Position numbers and translations under genes: made by a program. Below the pieces are notes generated by a model. It was not told where the DNA came from. It did not search any database and saw nothing but the letters and a program-made list of their open reading frames with translations. DNA of 64,000 nt from Prochlorococcus sp. AG-347-I04 (GTDB lineage Bacteria; Cyanobacteriota; Cyanobacteriia; PCC-6307; Cyanobiaceae), in assembly GCA_003281625.1 (NCBI GenBank), contig QCBL01000001.1:62001-126000 (forward strand), in the 5' to 3' direction. Of the stretch, positions 10,662 to 20,055 are shown one piece after another; the stretch's first letter is position 1; every line of letters begins with the position of its first letter.

Positions 10662-10735
10662 ATATTTCTAAATTGTATATTTAGGTTGAAAAACATATAG
10701 AGATCAGTCAGTTTTAAAAAAGAAGTATTATTCAT

Positions 10736-10909
10736 ATGAATTTCTCAGAAATTCCAGAAAACCCTTTTATTTTTTTATCTTGGGTGACTGCTATTGGACT
10801 ATTTATAAGTCTTTCTGAAGCAACAATAAAGATAAAACTTGAGAAGAGAAACAGCTATAGAAAAAGATTAGAATTAATCAATAACCTTTATCCTAAAAAA
10901 CTAGCTTGA
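10736..10909 (+). CDS. Small single-membrane-segment protein (57 aa)
   Basis: ATG ORF with one hydrophobic helix (FIFLSWVTAIGLFISLS) then a basic helix ending NNLYPKKLA. Two other small proteins here also end in a charged helix plus LYP (21463 and 57362). Converges with the DoxX gene, overlapping 9 bases. Confidence 0.55.
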   Translation: MNFSEIPENPFIFLSWVTAIGLFISLSEATIKIKLEKRNSYRKRLELINNLYPKKLA

Positions 10910-11500
10910 AGTATCTGAGAGTATATTCGCTTGCAGAAATTGAAATAAGCCACCTTTACTTGTTTCCTCTTTAACTTCAACTTCCTTAGAATTTTTTGGT
11001 TTTGTTGAAGAAATTATTTCCTCTTCATCTTCTGATTTCAAAATTCTGATAATAACTTCATCTAAAGAGAAATTACCAGGACCTGTTAATGCAATTGAAG
11101 TTGCTGAAGCGAAATACAAAAGTAAAAGCTCTAGTAAGAAAATATTAAAACCTGAAGTAACAAATGCATGATATATGGCAACAGAAATTGTTCCCACAAT
11201 TGCCAAAGCCCCGAATCTTGTAGCTAAGCCTATAATTAGTAGCCAACTACCACCTATTTCAGAGAATGCCGCTATGTATGATAAAAATATTGGGAATGGA
11301 AGATGTAAAGGTCTGACGAAAGCATCTGCGAAATTTTCTATATTTGCTAATTTTTCATAACCGTGATGGATAAGAACAGTTCCAGTTATAACTCTAAGAA
11401 TTAATAAAGCAGTATCTTTGCTAAACGACTTTGTAAGAATTGTTGAAAGCACTATAAAAAAATTTGTCCTTAAGTAAAAATAACTAGTCACACTATCCAT
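10901..11500 (-). CDS. DoxX-family membrane protein
   Basis: 199 residues, four membrane segments. LRVITGTVLIHHGYEKLAN and FSEIGGSWLLIIGL match the DoxX fold. A long acidic then basic cytoplasmic tail (SEDEEEIISS) follows. DoxX proteins are linked to thiosulphate or redox chemistry in some bacteria, but the function here is unknown. A dyad at 11533-11546 lies just upstream. Confidence 0.8.
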   Translation of the reverse strand: MDSVTSYFYLRTNFFIVLSTILTKSFSKDTALLILRVITGTVLIHHGYEKLANIENFADAFVRPLHLPFPIFLSYIAAFSEIGGSWLLIIGLATRFGALAIVGTISVAIYHAFVTSGFNIFLLELLLLYFASATSIALTGPGNFSLDEVIIRILKSEDEEEIISSTKPKNSKEVEVKEETSKGGLFQFLQANILSDTSS

Positions 11501-11532
11501 CGTGGATTAAACCGCAAAAGTCGCGCCTAATT

Positions 11533-11546
11533 AAGTATTTATACTT
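11533..11546 (-). promoter_or_regulatory. Palindrome AAGTATTTATACTT upstream of doxX
   Basis: A perfect 14-base dyad 33 bases upstream of the DoxX start. The identical sequence sits in the promoter spacer of a DUF4278-like gene (39370-39383), and a symmetric variant at 59107-59120. Candidate operator; no good -35 is visible here. Confidence 0.35.
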
Positions 11547-11589
11547 AGTGCTCTAATGAATTCTTTTTCTGATTAGGAATTCAACTAAG

Positions 11590-12744
11590 TTAAAAATTAT
11601 TTTTTGAATAATTTTCTAATATTCTCTGATTTATTTTTGGAATATTTTCTTTAAATTTGAAAAACCCTTTTTTAGCAAATTTCCAGGCAAATAAATCTTC
11701 ATCCCTCACAAGATTAAAAATTTTTTTATGGTGTAAACTTTTAAACTCAGTTATGAAATCATAATTTTCTCCCACTCCAGGATAAATAATGTCTATTTCG
11801 TTGGTGTTTTTAAAAGTATTATCCAGTGAATAAGGATCAATCTGTTCAACGTTATCAAAATGCTCTACAATTTCAGAGACCAAATCTTGTTTAAATTTCA
11901 AAACAGATTCAGACAATTTAATTTGTCTTAGTTCATTTTTTAAAAGGATAATAAATACTTTTTTATAACTTGGAAGCAAATTTTTAAGGGTTGCACGATG
12001 TAGATCATTTTCAAACATAATCAGATTATCTGATTTAGGATCCATATCATTTTTATAAATCCCATCTTCAAATGGTATTTGATTCGATTCTTCAAGAAAA
12101 ATTTGTTGATTACTTATTTTTTCTACATTAAATCTATTATTTGAAAACTTTCTTAGGTTTGATGATGAAAAAAGATATTGTTTTCCCTTCGTTTGCAATC
12201 CTCCGACCCATCTCCAGCTAAGGAGATTAGATGAAGCATCTCCATCAAAAAGGTATTTAAAGAAAAACTTTGCTCCCAATTGCCATGGGAGGCCTAAATT
12301 AAATATCCAAGTACTCGCAAACCACATTCTTGTATGGTTATGCAAATAGTTGTACTGCTTTAATTCATATACCCAAGAATTAAAAAAATCTAATTCTGTA
12401 TTGCCATTAATTGCACTTTCATATAACTCATAATCAAAATCGAGATTGTTTTCTGAAATAAAATTTCTCCAAACTTTAGGTCTATTTTCCATCCACCCTT
12501 TCCAGTAAACTCTCCAAAATATTTCTTCAACAAATTTAGTTGAATTTTTGATTTTGTACTTAGTTTTAATATCATGGATCAGATCATATTCCGATAATAT
12601 TTTATGAGTAATGAAAGGCGATAATTTTGAAACTGAACTTTCGTTATTTGGCCCAAAATCAAAATTTCTTAATTTTGCATAATCATTGATTTTGTATCTC
12701 GCAAAATTTTCCCAGGTATTTTGAGCTTTTAATAAAAATGACAT
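11590..12744 (-). CDS. Photolyase/cryptochrome FAD-binding-domain protein lacking the antenna domain
   Basis: 384 residues. It matches the helical FAD-binding half of photolyases: FVEEIFWRVYWKGWMENRP, HNHTRMWFASTWIFNLGLPW, GDASSNLLSWRWVGGLQTKG, and the conserved W-R-W/D-x-A-x-N logic. The N-terminal Rossmann antenna domain of about 130 residues is absent; the protein starts directly at the FAD domain. It could repair DNA or be a light sensor; neither is shown. Confidence 0.75.
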   Translation of the reverse strand: MSFLLKAQNTWENFARYKINDYAKLRNFDFGPNNESSVSKLSPFITHKILSEYDLIHDIKTKYKIKNSTKFVEEIFWRVYWKGWMENRPKVWRNFISENNLDFDYELYESAINGNTELDFFNSWVYELKQYNYLHNHTRMWFASTWIFNLGLPWQLGAKFFFKYLFDGDASSNLLSWRWVGGLQTKGKQYLFSSSNLRKFSNNRFNVEKISNQQIFLEESNQIPFEDGIYKNDMDPKSDNLIMFENDLHRATLKNLLPSYKKVFIILLKNELRQIKLSESVLKFKQDLVSEIVEHFDNVEQIDPYSLDNTFKNTNEIDIIYPGVGENYDFITEFKSLHHKKIFNLVRDEDLFAWKFAKKGFFKFKENIPKINQRILENYSKNNF

Positions 12745-13020
12745 TTTCTCATAACTTTAAAAAATTTTTTTTTGTATTGATAGAAATTTTAAAAATTTGC
12801 CTTTTAATTAATCCTTAAAATTTTCTATTTCACTTTTAAGTAAATATGTTTGATTGAAGTATTTAATTTAAACGTCTTATTAGTACATTTTATACTCTTA
12901 AATCGCTCTCTGCGTAAGAGGATATTTACTGGTCAATTACTTTTTAGATCTAATTTTATTTTCAAATCTTTATTTAAATGATTTTTTCTAAAAGATTTAC
13001 AAATATTTATCCAATTTATT

Positions 13021-13770
13021 ATGAATAATTTATTAGTGAGTGATGTTAAAAATTTAGATGAACAATACAGAATAGGTGAAGGCATAATTTCGGATGATGC
13101 ATTTAAGCAACTTGAAAAGCTCTTTATTCCTGTTGATCCAGAACCTGAATTCTTTAATCAAAAAAATAATAAACTTTTGCCAAAATTAGCTAAAGAAAAC
13201 TATAAAGAATTTTTGAAAAGTTTATTAACAAAAACAAGATTAAGCATTCAACCAAAAATTGATGGCTGTGCTATTGCAATTAGATATATAGATGGCAATT
13301 TTAATAAAGCTATTACAAAAAAAGGATTAGATGTCTCAAGCAAAATTAAACAAATTAAAAATGTCCCCGATTGTATTCCTATCGAACGAGATTTTCAAAT
13401 TAGAGGTGAACTATACGCCACAAACCAAGTTGCCGGCATTTCCAAAAGAATTACAAGAAAATACCTCAATAATAAGGAAGGGATTGGAGAAAGTCTCCGC
13501 TTTTGCTGTTTCCAAATACTTAATGGAAGACTTAATCAATACGAAACCCTTAACTATCTTAAAAAATGTGGCTTCAGCACCCCTGAAAGTTACTTCACAA
13601 ATCATACAAGCGAAATCCAAATATATATAAAAAATTGGTTAGAGAAAAAAATATTTGCGAAATATCCAACTAATGGGATAGTTGTAAAAATAAATAGTAG
13701 GAAATTACAGTTACTTAGAGAGAAAAGTTTATCTCAAAATAACGAATGGCAATATGCAATTCAAAAATAA
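13021..13770 (+). CDS. Stand-alone LigA-like (NAD-dependent ligase) adenylation-domain protein
   Basis: 249 residues against about 670 for full LigA. A short domain-Ia-like N-terminus (EGIISDDAFKQLEKL) precedes nucleotidyltransferase motifs: KIDG (Lys79 would be the AMP-accepting lysine), IRGELYA, NGIVVKIN and a terminal WQYAIQK. It ends exactly after motif V, so the OB, zinc, helix-hairpin-helix and BRCT domains are all missing. The key K/D/G, RGE and two later lysines are kept, suggesting it can still be adenylated. Partner and function unknown. Confidence 0.7.
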   Translation: MNNLLVSDVKNLDEQYRIGEGIISDDAFKQLEKLFIPVDPEPEFFNQKNNKLLPKLAKENYKEFLKSLLTKTRLSIQPKIDGCAIAIRYIDGNFNKAITKKGLDVSSKIKQIKNVPDCIPIERDFQIRGELYATNQVAGISKRITRKYLNNKEGIGESLRFCCFQILNGRLNQYETLNYLKKCGFSTPESYFTNHTSEIQIYIKNWLEKKIFAKYPTNGIVVKINSRKLQLLREKSLSQNNEWQYAIQK

Positions 13771-13878
13771 TATTAAATAGTACCTTCAAAAAGAGCTCAC
13801 GATACTGACTTCGAGTATTTACAGTAGAAAAATAATTAAATTTTGGTTAAATTCCAAAGCAATTTGCCGGATTACTAA

Positions 13879-14808
13879 ATGACTGCCACTATTTCAAGAC
13901 CTAAAATCTCTAACTGGGAAACATCTAATATTCCAAACCTTATGGGCAAAACAGCGCTAATTACTGGTGCGAATAGTGGTCTTGGATACTACACTGCAAA
14001 GGCCTTAGCAGAAAATAATGCTCATGTTGTTATAGCTTGTAGATCACTTGAAAAAGCTAATCAAACTATCAAAAAACTTAAAGTTCTTAATCCTAAAGGA
14101 TTATTTACACCTTTAGAATTAGATTTGTCAGATTTAAAAAATATTGTTGAAGTTCAGTCCAAAATTTTTGATAATTTTGAAAATTTGGATTTACTAATCA
14201 ATAATGCAGGCATTATGCATCCGCCTAAAACTCTTAGTGCCCAAGGATATGAAATTCAATTTGCAGTTAATCATCTAGCTCATATGCTTTTGACTCTAAA
14301 GCTACTTCCAATTATTGAAAAAAAAGAAGAATCTAGAATAGTGACGGTGACTTCCGGAGCACAATTTTTTGGCAAAGTTGGTTGGGGAAATCTGAAAGCC
14401 GAGAACTATTACAACAAATGGGAATCTTACTCCAATAGCAAATTGGCAAATGTAATGTTTGCTTTGGAACTAAATGAGAACTTAAAGCACAAAAATATAC
14501 TTTCTTTAGCTGCTCACCCAGGAATTGCCAAAACAAATCTCTTTACTGCTCAAAAACCTAACCCTGGTCCATTAGAAACATTCTCATTGGAATTATTTAG
14601 CCCTATTTTTCAAACTGCTGAGATGGGTGCTTTACCTCAGCTTTTTGCAGCTACTTCACCAGACGCAAGAGGCGGTGATCATTATGGTCCTAGATTTAAT
14701 TTCAGAGGTCATCCAAAACTATCCCCTACTTCTCCTTTCGCCATGAATAAAAAAGAAAGAAAAAATTTATGGGGAAAAAGCCTTGAAATACTTAATAACT
14801 TCTTATAA
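13879..14808 (+). CDS. Short-chain dehydrogenase/reductase (retinol-dehydrogenase/POR-like)
   Basis: 309 residues. NAD(P)-binding TGANSGLGYYTAKALAE, INNAGIM, and the catalytic YSNSK (Tyr-x3-Lys) are present, as in the SDR group that includes protochlorophyllide reductase and retinol dehydrogenases. True substrate unknown. ATG start; the 3' end overlaps the convergent small gene by 6 bases. Confidence 0.85.
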   Translation: MTATISRPKISNWETSNIPNLMGKTALITGANSGLGYYTAKALAENNAHVVIACRSLEKANQTIKKLKVLNPKGLFTPLELDLSDLKNIVEVQSKIFDNFENLDLLINNAGIMHPPKTLSAQGYEIQFAVNHLAHMLLTLKLLPIIEKKEESRIVTVTSGAQFFGKVGWGNLKAENYYNKWESYSNSKLANVMFALELNENLKHKNILSLAAHPGIAKTNLFTAQKPNPGPLETFSLELFSPIFQTAEMGALPQLFAATSPDARGGDHYGPRFNFRGHPKLSPTSPFAMNKKERKNLWGKSLEILNNFL

Positions 14809-15069
14809 ATTTTTCATTTTTACTAACTTTAGAAAATACTTTAAGATATGTAATTCACTCTCTGAGAGTTTCATAAATTCCGTTAACGCATCATAATTTT
14901 TTTCATCAATTTTTTTTGACAATCGAATAAAACTATCATGGTTTTCATTAACAAAGCGCTCAGCAATCTGAGACGGAGTTAAACCCTGTTCAATTAACTC
15001 ACCTGGAGCATTTTTCTCCCACTTTTCATAAAACCAAGAGAACCAATATTTTGCAGTATTATCTTCCAT
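14803..15069 (-). CDS. Small helical protein, paralogue of the 25.5-kb gene
   Basis: 88 residues, all-helical, no signal. Shares a spaced pattern with the protein at 25544-25858: FxWhxxxh, G-x2-P-x2-hAExFhxxN, then a (D/E)E-x3-D-x-L-x2-FhKLxExExHhh(R/K) block. Neither has a recognisable named domain. Confidence 0.6.
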   Translation of the reverse strand: MEDNTAKYWFSWFYEKWEKNAPGELIEQGLTPSQIAERFVNENHDSFIRLSKKIDEKNYDALTEFMKLSESELHILKYFLKLVKMKNL

Positions 15070-15169
15070 TAATTAACTTTTCTTGGGCGAATACCATAAA
15101 TACTGAAGGAAGATCTCATGATTGAATTACCTCTTAAACACAATTAATATAAATGCAATTATAAATTTA

Positions 15170-16600
15170 ATGATAGATAATCATTCAAGTAAAAGAAATA
15201 TTAATCTTGTAATTGGATTAGGTAAATCTGGATTTTGGGCTGCCAAGTATTTAAGAGGCATCAATAAGAGAGTAATTGTTTGGGAAAGTAAGAATGGGAT
15301 AGAATTCTTAGAAAGAAAAACAGCATTAGAAGAGCTTAATATCATAGTTTCTCTAAATAAAGAATTTGTATTTGAAGAAATTCAACCTTTTTTGAAAGAG
15401 ATCGAATCTGTTGTTGTAAGTCCATCGATACCTTATGACCACATAACTATTATTGAATTAAAAAAAAAGGGAATTAAAGTAATTGGAGAAATTAATGTTG
15501 CATGGGATATTTTAAAAGACACAAATTGGATAGGTATTACTGGTACTAATGGCAAGACTACTGTTACTCATCTACTAAGCCATATACTCTGTGATACTGG
15601 ATTATATGCTCCTTTTGCTGGAAATATTGGTACACCTTTATGTAAGTATGCTCACTCCAAAAAACATGAAAAAATTGATTGGGTTGTAGCTGAATTAAGC
15701 AGTTATCAAATAGAAATATCTCCAGAAGTAAAACCTAATATTGGAATATGGACAACCTTCACAGAAGATCATCTTGAAAGACATAAAACACTTGAAAACT
15801 ATTTCAACATAAAAAAAAGCTTGTTAGAAAAATCTGATTTTAGAATTTATAATTATGACGATAAAAACCTTAGAAATCACTACAGTTCGCTATCAAGAGG
15901 GGTTTGGATAACAACTAATTTCGATAAATCAAATTTTATTCATTGCGATTATTGGATAGATGAACAATCGTACATTTTTGAGAGAGGGAAGAAATTATTC
16001 AAACTTGAACATTTTTCTTTAAAAGGAATACATAATCTTCAAAATCTTTTATTGGTAATTGCAGCAGCAAGAAAAGTTGGATTATCTGGCAAGAAGATTA
16101 AAGATTCTTTATCTAATTACAAACAATTACCCCATAGGATGGAAACAATTTATAAAAATAATGATCTGGAAATAATTAATGATAGTAAAGCTACAAATTT
16201 TGACTCATCTATTGCGGGAATAAGTTCAATTAAAGGTCAAATAATAATCATTGCTGGGGGTAGATTAAAAGGCAATGAATATAGTGAGTGGATAAAAGTT
16301 TTAAAGAAAAAAGTTAAATGTGTTTTCCTTTTTGGAGAAAGCTCAAAAGTTCTAAAAATGGCGCTTATTAATGAAGGATTTAAAAAAAATATTTTTGAAT
16401 TTCCAGAACTAAAAGAGCTTTTAAATTTTGTTTTTCATTACTTGCAAAATAATACGGTTGGAACATTATTATTCTCACCTTCATGCTCTAGTTTTGATCA
16501 ATTTAAAAATTATGAAGAGCGTGGAGATTATTTTAAGAAACTAATAAGTGAAAAATTGAAGGTTAATAAATCCATTTTTTGTTCAAGTATCATTTCGTAA
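15170..16600 (+). CDS. murD: UDP-N-acetylmuramoyl-L-alanine:D-glutamate ligase
   Basis: Adds D-glutamate in cytoplasmic peptidoglycan precursor synthesis. N-terminal [18 protein letters not shown]-binding [15 protein letters not shown], the FTEDHLERH motif and C-terminal [20 protein letters not shown] are MurD signatures. I choose ATG 15170 (MIDNHSS); an upstream TTG at 15122 would add 16 residues unlike the family. Confidence 0.93.
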   Translation: MIDNHSSKRNINLVIGLGKSGFWAAKYLRGINKRVIVWESKNGIEFLERKTALEELNIIVSLNKEFVFEEIQPFLKEIESVVVSPSIPYDHITIIELKKKGIKVIGEINVAWDILKDTNWIGITGTNGKTTVTHLLSHILCDTGLYAPFAGNIGTPLCKYAHSKKHEKIDWVVAELSSYQIEISPEVKPNIGIWTTFTEDHLERHKTLENYFNIKKSLLEKSDFRIYNYDDKNLRNHYSSLSRGVWITTNFDKSNFIHCDYWIDEQSYIFERGKKLFKLEHFSLKGIHNLQNLLLVIAAARKVGLSGKKIKDSLSNYKQLPHRMETIYKNNDLEIINDSKATNFDSSIAGISSIKGQIIIIAGGRLKGNEYSEWIKVLKKKVKCVFLFGESSKVLKMALINEGFKKNIFEFPELKELLNFVFHYLQNNTVGTLLFSPSCSSFDQFKNYEERGDYFKKLISEKLKVNKSIFCSSIIS

Positions 16601-16686
16601 TTTTCAGGTCGGTCATCACAACCGTTTACCCTCTAGCAAATTTTCACTTAATTAGTTAGATTTTGGTTATAAATTAACAACTGGCA

Positions 16687-17001
16687 ATGAGTGAATCTAA
16701 CAATTTACCTCAAGCAATAAGTCATAAAAAATTAAGTTACTTGATGCTTAAGGCACAAAAGGATTCTCATTTTTCTGATGAATTAGCAGAAATAGAAAGT
16801 CCCGAAAAAAGAGAATTTGAAGAGTTAATAAACACTTGGGAAGCTTCAACTAAGAAAGTAGTTAATGAGTTATCAAAAAGAAAAGAGAATTTACTTAAAG
16901 ATAAATCACCGAATTCTTTAATTGCTCTTGGTGCTATGGAAGTTCACCTTAATATGGCTTTGCAAGCGTTAAATGCATTTAATAAAGGAGTTGATGGGTA
17001 A
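16687..17001 (+). CDS. Conserved hypothetical helical protein
   Basis: 104 residues, charged, predicted mostly helical, no membrane segment (EKREFEELINTWEASTKKVV, then GAMEVHLNMALQALNAF). Seems to be its own unit between murD and pirin. Not recognised. Confidence 0.6.
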   Translation: MSESNNLPQAISHKKLSYLMLKAQKDSHFSDELAEIESPEKREFEELINTWEASTKKVVNELSKRKENLLKDKSPNSLIALGAMEVHLNMALQALNAFNKGVDG

Positions 17002-17015
17002 AAGTAACGTATAAA

Positions 17016-17747
17016 TTACAAGGAAGGCATCGAAAATAAAAGAAAATCTAGTTCTTTTTCAGTATCTATAGAGACATCATCATAATAATTAACTTCAAAA
17101 CCTAAGCCATCTCCAGATTCGAGACATATCTTTGAATTGGAGTCTTTACTTTTTAACAAAAGATTACCTTCTATTATTTGTATCCAATTATATTTATCGA
17201 TTTTTAATGGCAATTTTTTTTCTTTAATTGGCTTATATTTACAACGCCATAAAGAGATACTTTGATTTAGTGAAAGCTTATTATTTTTAGCGTCTTTGTA
17301 ATTAAAAATAAGATTGTCCCACAACTTTTCATTTAATGAAATTTGATCATATCGAGGTTTGATATTTTCTTTTTGAGGGTATATCCAAATCTGGAACAAC
17401 TTACAGGTCTCATTTTCTTCATTCTTCTCGCTATGAGAGATTCCAGTACCTGCAGACATAACTTGTACTTCATCTTTGTGAATTTTTCCAAGATTGTTTA
17501 ACGAGTCTCTATGAGTTATTGCTCCTTTTGTTACGACAGTAATAATTTCCATATTTGCATGAGAATGCGTATTAAATCCTGCATTAGGAGAAATAATATC
17601 TTCGTTTATAACTCTAATTTTCCCAAAATTATCCCATTTTGGATCTCTATGCTCTCCGAAAGAAAATGAATGCATTGAATGCAGCCAATCTCTTCTTGAT
17701 AAAAATCTATCATCGGATTTTCTTATTTTAATAATATTAAAAACCAT
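17016..17747 (-). CDS. Pirin-family cupin protein
   Basis: 243 residues. GFNTHSHANMEIITVVTKGA, HRDSLNN and SAGTGISHSEKNE are pirin motifs with the His and Glu metal ligands of the N-terminal cupin. The C-terminal cupin is more diverged. Some pirins are quercetin dioxygenases or regulators; substrate here unknown. Confidence 0.85.
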   Translation of the reverse strand: MVFNIIKIRKSDDRFLSRRDWLHSMHSFSFGEHRDPKWDNFGKIRVINEDIISPNAGFNTHSHANMEIITVVTKGAITHRDSLNNLGKIHKDEVQVMSAGTGISHSEKNEENETCKLFQIWIYPQKENIKPRYDQISLNEKLWDNLIFNYKDAKNNKLSLNQSISLWRCKYKPIKEKKLPLKIDKYNWIQIIEGNLLLKSKDSNSKICLESGDGLGFEVNYYDDVSIDTEKELDFLLFSMPSL

Positions 17748-17842
17748 CGAAATAAAATAGAATAAAAAAATTCTAAATAATTAGAAAAATATTTGTAAAA
17801 TTTTTTTGATAAATTATTCCTAAAAAAAAGCAACTATCAAAT

Positions 17843-17971
17843 TTAAAAATTTATTTTACTTTGAGCCTTATTAGCCTTTATCAATATTTTTTGTGCTTCA
17901 TCTCTAGTAAGGCATTTTTCTGCTTTTACATTTAAGTTTTTAAGTTTTTGCAGCTGCTTTGTGTTACTCAT
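17843..17971 (-). CDS. Small basic protein (42 aa)
   Basis: ATG ORF starting MSNTKQLQKLKNLNVKAEKC, then LTRDEAQKIL and Lys-rich to the end; one Cys. Soluble, probably helical. The charged, non-repetitive composition argues for a real gene, but no family is recognised. Confidence 0.45.
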   Translation of the reverse strand: MSNTKQLQKLKNLNVKAEKCLTRDEAQKILIKANKAQSKINF

Positions 17972-18036
17972 AATTTAACCCTTTTTAAGAGTTATCCTAA
18001 CATAATTTTAAATTAATTTCCTCTAAAACCTTTGCA

Positions 18037-18579
18037 TCAAATCGTTTTTACAGCTTTGAGGATGGAATTATCAGAACAGTATAGAGGATGTATTGGATTA
18101 TCTTTGATTGTTTTCTTAATTAAAAGCGGTCCAAGGGGATTATCAAAATTATTTTTTCTGATTGAGTTATATTGCATTATTTTTTTTAATATTCTTTTAT
18201 TTCTATTTAGAAATTTCCCTTTATTACCCCAACCTAACCATAAATCACAATTTTTATTTTCAGACCAGTGTTTTAAGTTTTTAAAAATATGATTATTGTT
18301 TAAATAACCAACAGGTTTTTTGTGATTAAAGAGTCTTGCTGGATTACTTGAAATAAGAGCAAATAAATTGATTAATATTACTTTGCCATAATTATTGTTT
18401 TTCGAGATTTTAATTATCTTTTTTGTTGTATTATCCAAGAAAACTGCATTTGATAATGAAGGATTTAGACCAATAAAAATAATCTCTTTTTTTGATTTAG
18501 AAATATTATAGCTTAAACTCCATCTATATATTTTGTTAGCACTTATAGAACAATTTCTTTCTAAAAATAAATTTTTCAA
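18037..18579 (-). CDS. DUF1643-domain protein
   Basis: 180 residues. IFIGLNPSLSNAVFLDNTTK and the later LINLFALISSNPA, DLWLGWGNKG and GNKGKFLNRN segments fit DUF1643. Function unknown. Its start overlaps the stop of the DUF2214 gene by 4 bases, so the two are translationally coupled. Confidence 0.8.
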   Translation of the reverse strand: MKNLFLERNCSISANKIYRWSLSYNISKSKKEIIFIGLNPSLSNAVFLDNTTKKIIKISKNNNYGKVILINLFALISSNPARLFNHKKPVGYLNNNHIFKNLKHWSENKNCDLWLGWGNKGKFLNRNKRILKKIMQYNSIRKNNFDNPLGPLLIKKTIKDNPIHPLYCSDNSILKAVKTI

Positions 18580-19067
18580 CCTAAACCTACACCTCTAGCC
18601 ATAAGAGTTGCGAACAAAGGTATTGTTGCAAAGCCAACTAATTCGGTAGTAATAATTAGTCTAAACCGCTTCACTAGGCTTTCTGAAATTTCAGGTAGTT
18701 TATTCTTACTTAGTGGAATTGCCCAGAGGATATATGTTGTCGTTGGGTATAAAGAAAGTAAACCAACCAAAATGTAAAGCGAAACCTTTATCCAAAACAC
18801 AGGATTACCCGTATAGAAATCACCTCCTTGACCAAAATACTTAACACGCAAAATCCCAGTAACTAATATTGCAACTCCCGCCAAACCATAAACCACATCT
18901 GCAATTATCATTGAGATGGTCTCATTTTTATTAAGACCAACTTTTAGAGTCAATCTTTCAAACAAAAGAGAACCGAAACACAAAATAATTCCTAAATAAT
19001 GAACATATGCTACTAATGCACTTTTAGCAATTTCACCTGTTAATAAAGTTCCTAATAACATGTTCAA
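18576..19067 (-). CDS. DUF2214-family membrane protein
   Basis: 163 residues with four membrane helices. KSALVAYVHYLGIILCFGSL near the start, with a membrane His, and the TTYILWAIPLSKNKLPE loop fit the cyanobacterial DUF2214 group. Upstream member of a two-gene unit with DUF1643. Confidence 0.75.
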   Translation of the reverse strand: MNMLLGTLLTGEIAKSALVAYVHYLGIILCFGSLLFERLTLKVGLNKNETISMIIADVVYGLAGVAILVTGILRVKYFGQGGDFYTGNPVFWIKVSLYILVGLLSLYPTTTYILWAIPLSKNKLPEISESLVKRFRLIITTELVGFATIPLFATLMARGVGLG

Positions 19068-19148
19068 GTCAAAATTTATACAATCCTAACCACCAAATGA
19101 AGAATTTGTTTAGAAATAAATTAATAACTTAAAAGGAAGGTATTAAAT

Positions 19149-19898
19149 CTAAGACTCTAAATACCTTTTCTGGCCATCTTCAAAAAAATCCTTCTTATTC
19201 CATACTTCGATTACATCTGGGAAATGTTTTTCCATACAATTATCACAAACCCCATGACTAAATCTAATATCACTAATTTTCGAAAGATATTTTTCCAAAT
19301 GCATCCAATCGCCCTCCCTATTTTTAACTTCTCTGCAATATGAACAGACAGATAAAATACCTTCCTGTTTGTGCAAGTTAGACAAAGCATCTAGCAAGTT
19401 CAATGACTTTTTTCTAAGCTCTAAAAATGAAACTATTTGCTTGGATAATAATTCCATAATATTGAATTGTTGTGTAGTTAGATTTCCTGGCTTTCTGTCT
19501 ATTACACAAAGAGTTCCAAGTTTATTACCATCACTATTTCTAAGGGGAAAACCTGCATAAAAACGAATCTTGGGGTCTCCTGTTACCAATGGATTATTTA
19601 TAAACCTTTCATCTTGGAAAGCATCATGAATAATTAATGGACTATTTTCTTTTATTGCATAGGTACAAAAAGACCAATCTCTTCTGGTTTCTGATATTTG
19701 AAGTCCTATTTTGGATTTAAACCATTGTTTATCTTTGTCTACCAATGTCATTAAAGAAATAGGCACATTACAGGTTGTAGCAGCAATTTTTGTAATATCG
19801 TCATAACATGATTCTGGCTTGGTTCCCAAAATCCTATATTCTGCTAAAGCTTTTAATCTTCTTTCCTCTTCTTCTTTTTTTGATACAAGATTCTGCAT
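19149..19898 (-). CDS. GAF-domain protein with C-terminal CxxC pairs
   Basis: 249 residues. Residues about 25-165 are a GAF domain of the DKDKQWFKSKIG / SFCTYAI / FYAGFPLRNSDGNKLGTLCV type. The C-terminus has CSYC and CDNC separated by about 33 residues around DWMHLEKYLS, probably one metal site. Cyanobacteria and sensor kinases use such a module. No kinase or cyclase domain follows. Confidence 0.78.
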   Translation of the reverse strand: MQNLVSKKEEEERRLKALAEYRILGTKPESCYDDITKIAATTCNVPISLMTLVDKDKQWFKSKIGLQISETRRDWSFCTYAIKENSPLIIHDAFQDERFINNPLVTGDPKIRFYAGFPLRNSDGNKLGTLCVIDRKPGNLTTQQFNIMELLSKQIVSFLELRKKSLNLLDALSNLHKQEGILSVCSYCREVKNREGDWMHLEKYLSKISDIRFSHGVCDNCMEKHFPDVIEVWNKKDFFEDGQKRYLES

Positions 19899-19995
19899 TA
19901 ATCTTCACCAATAATTAAAACTTTAAAATTAAAGTTTCTCCAAAAAACTTTTTCCGTCTAATACTTAATAAAAAAAAGATAAACTTATTGAATTG

Positions 19996-20055
19996 TTACT
20001 TACTAATTTATTACTTACTAATTTATTACTTATTAATTTATTATTGATTGATTTA
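19996..20055. repeat. 15-base tandem repeat, four units
   Basis: Units TTACTTACTAATTTA (twice exact), TTACTTATTAATTTA and a degenerate TTATTGATTGATTTA. The array begins in the last codons and stop of the flavoprotein gene and runs into its 3' flank. Confidence 0.8.
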
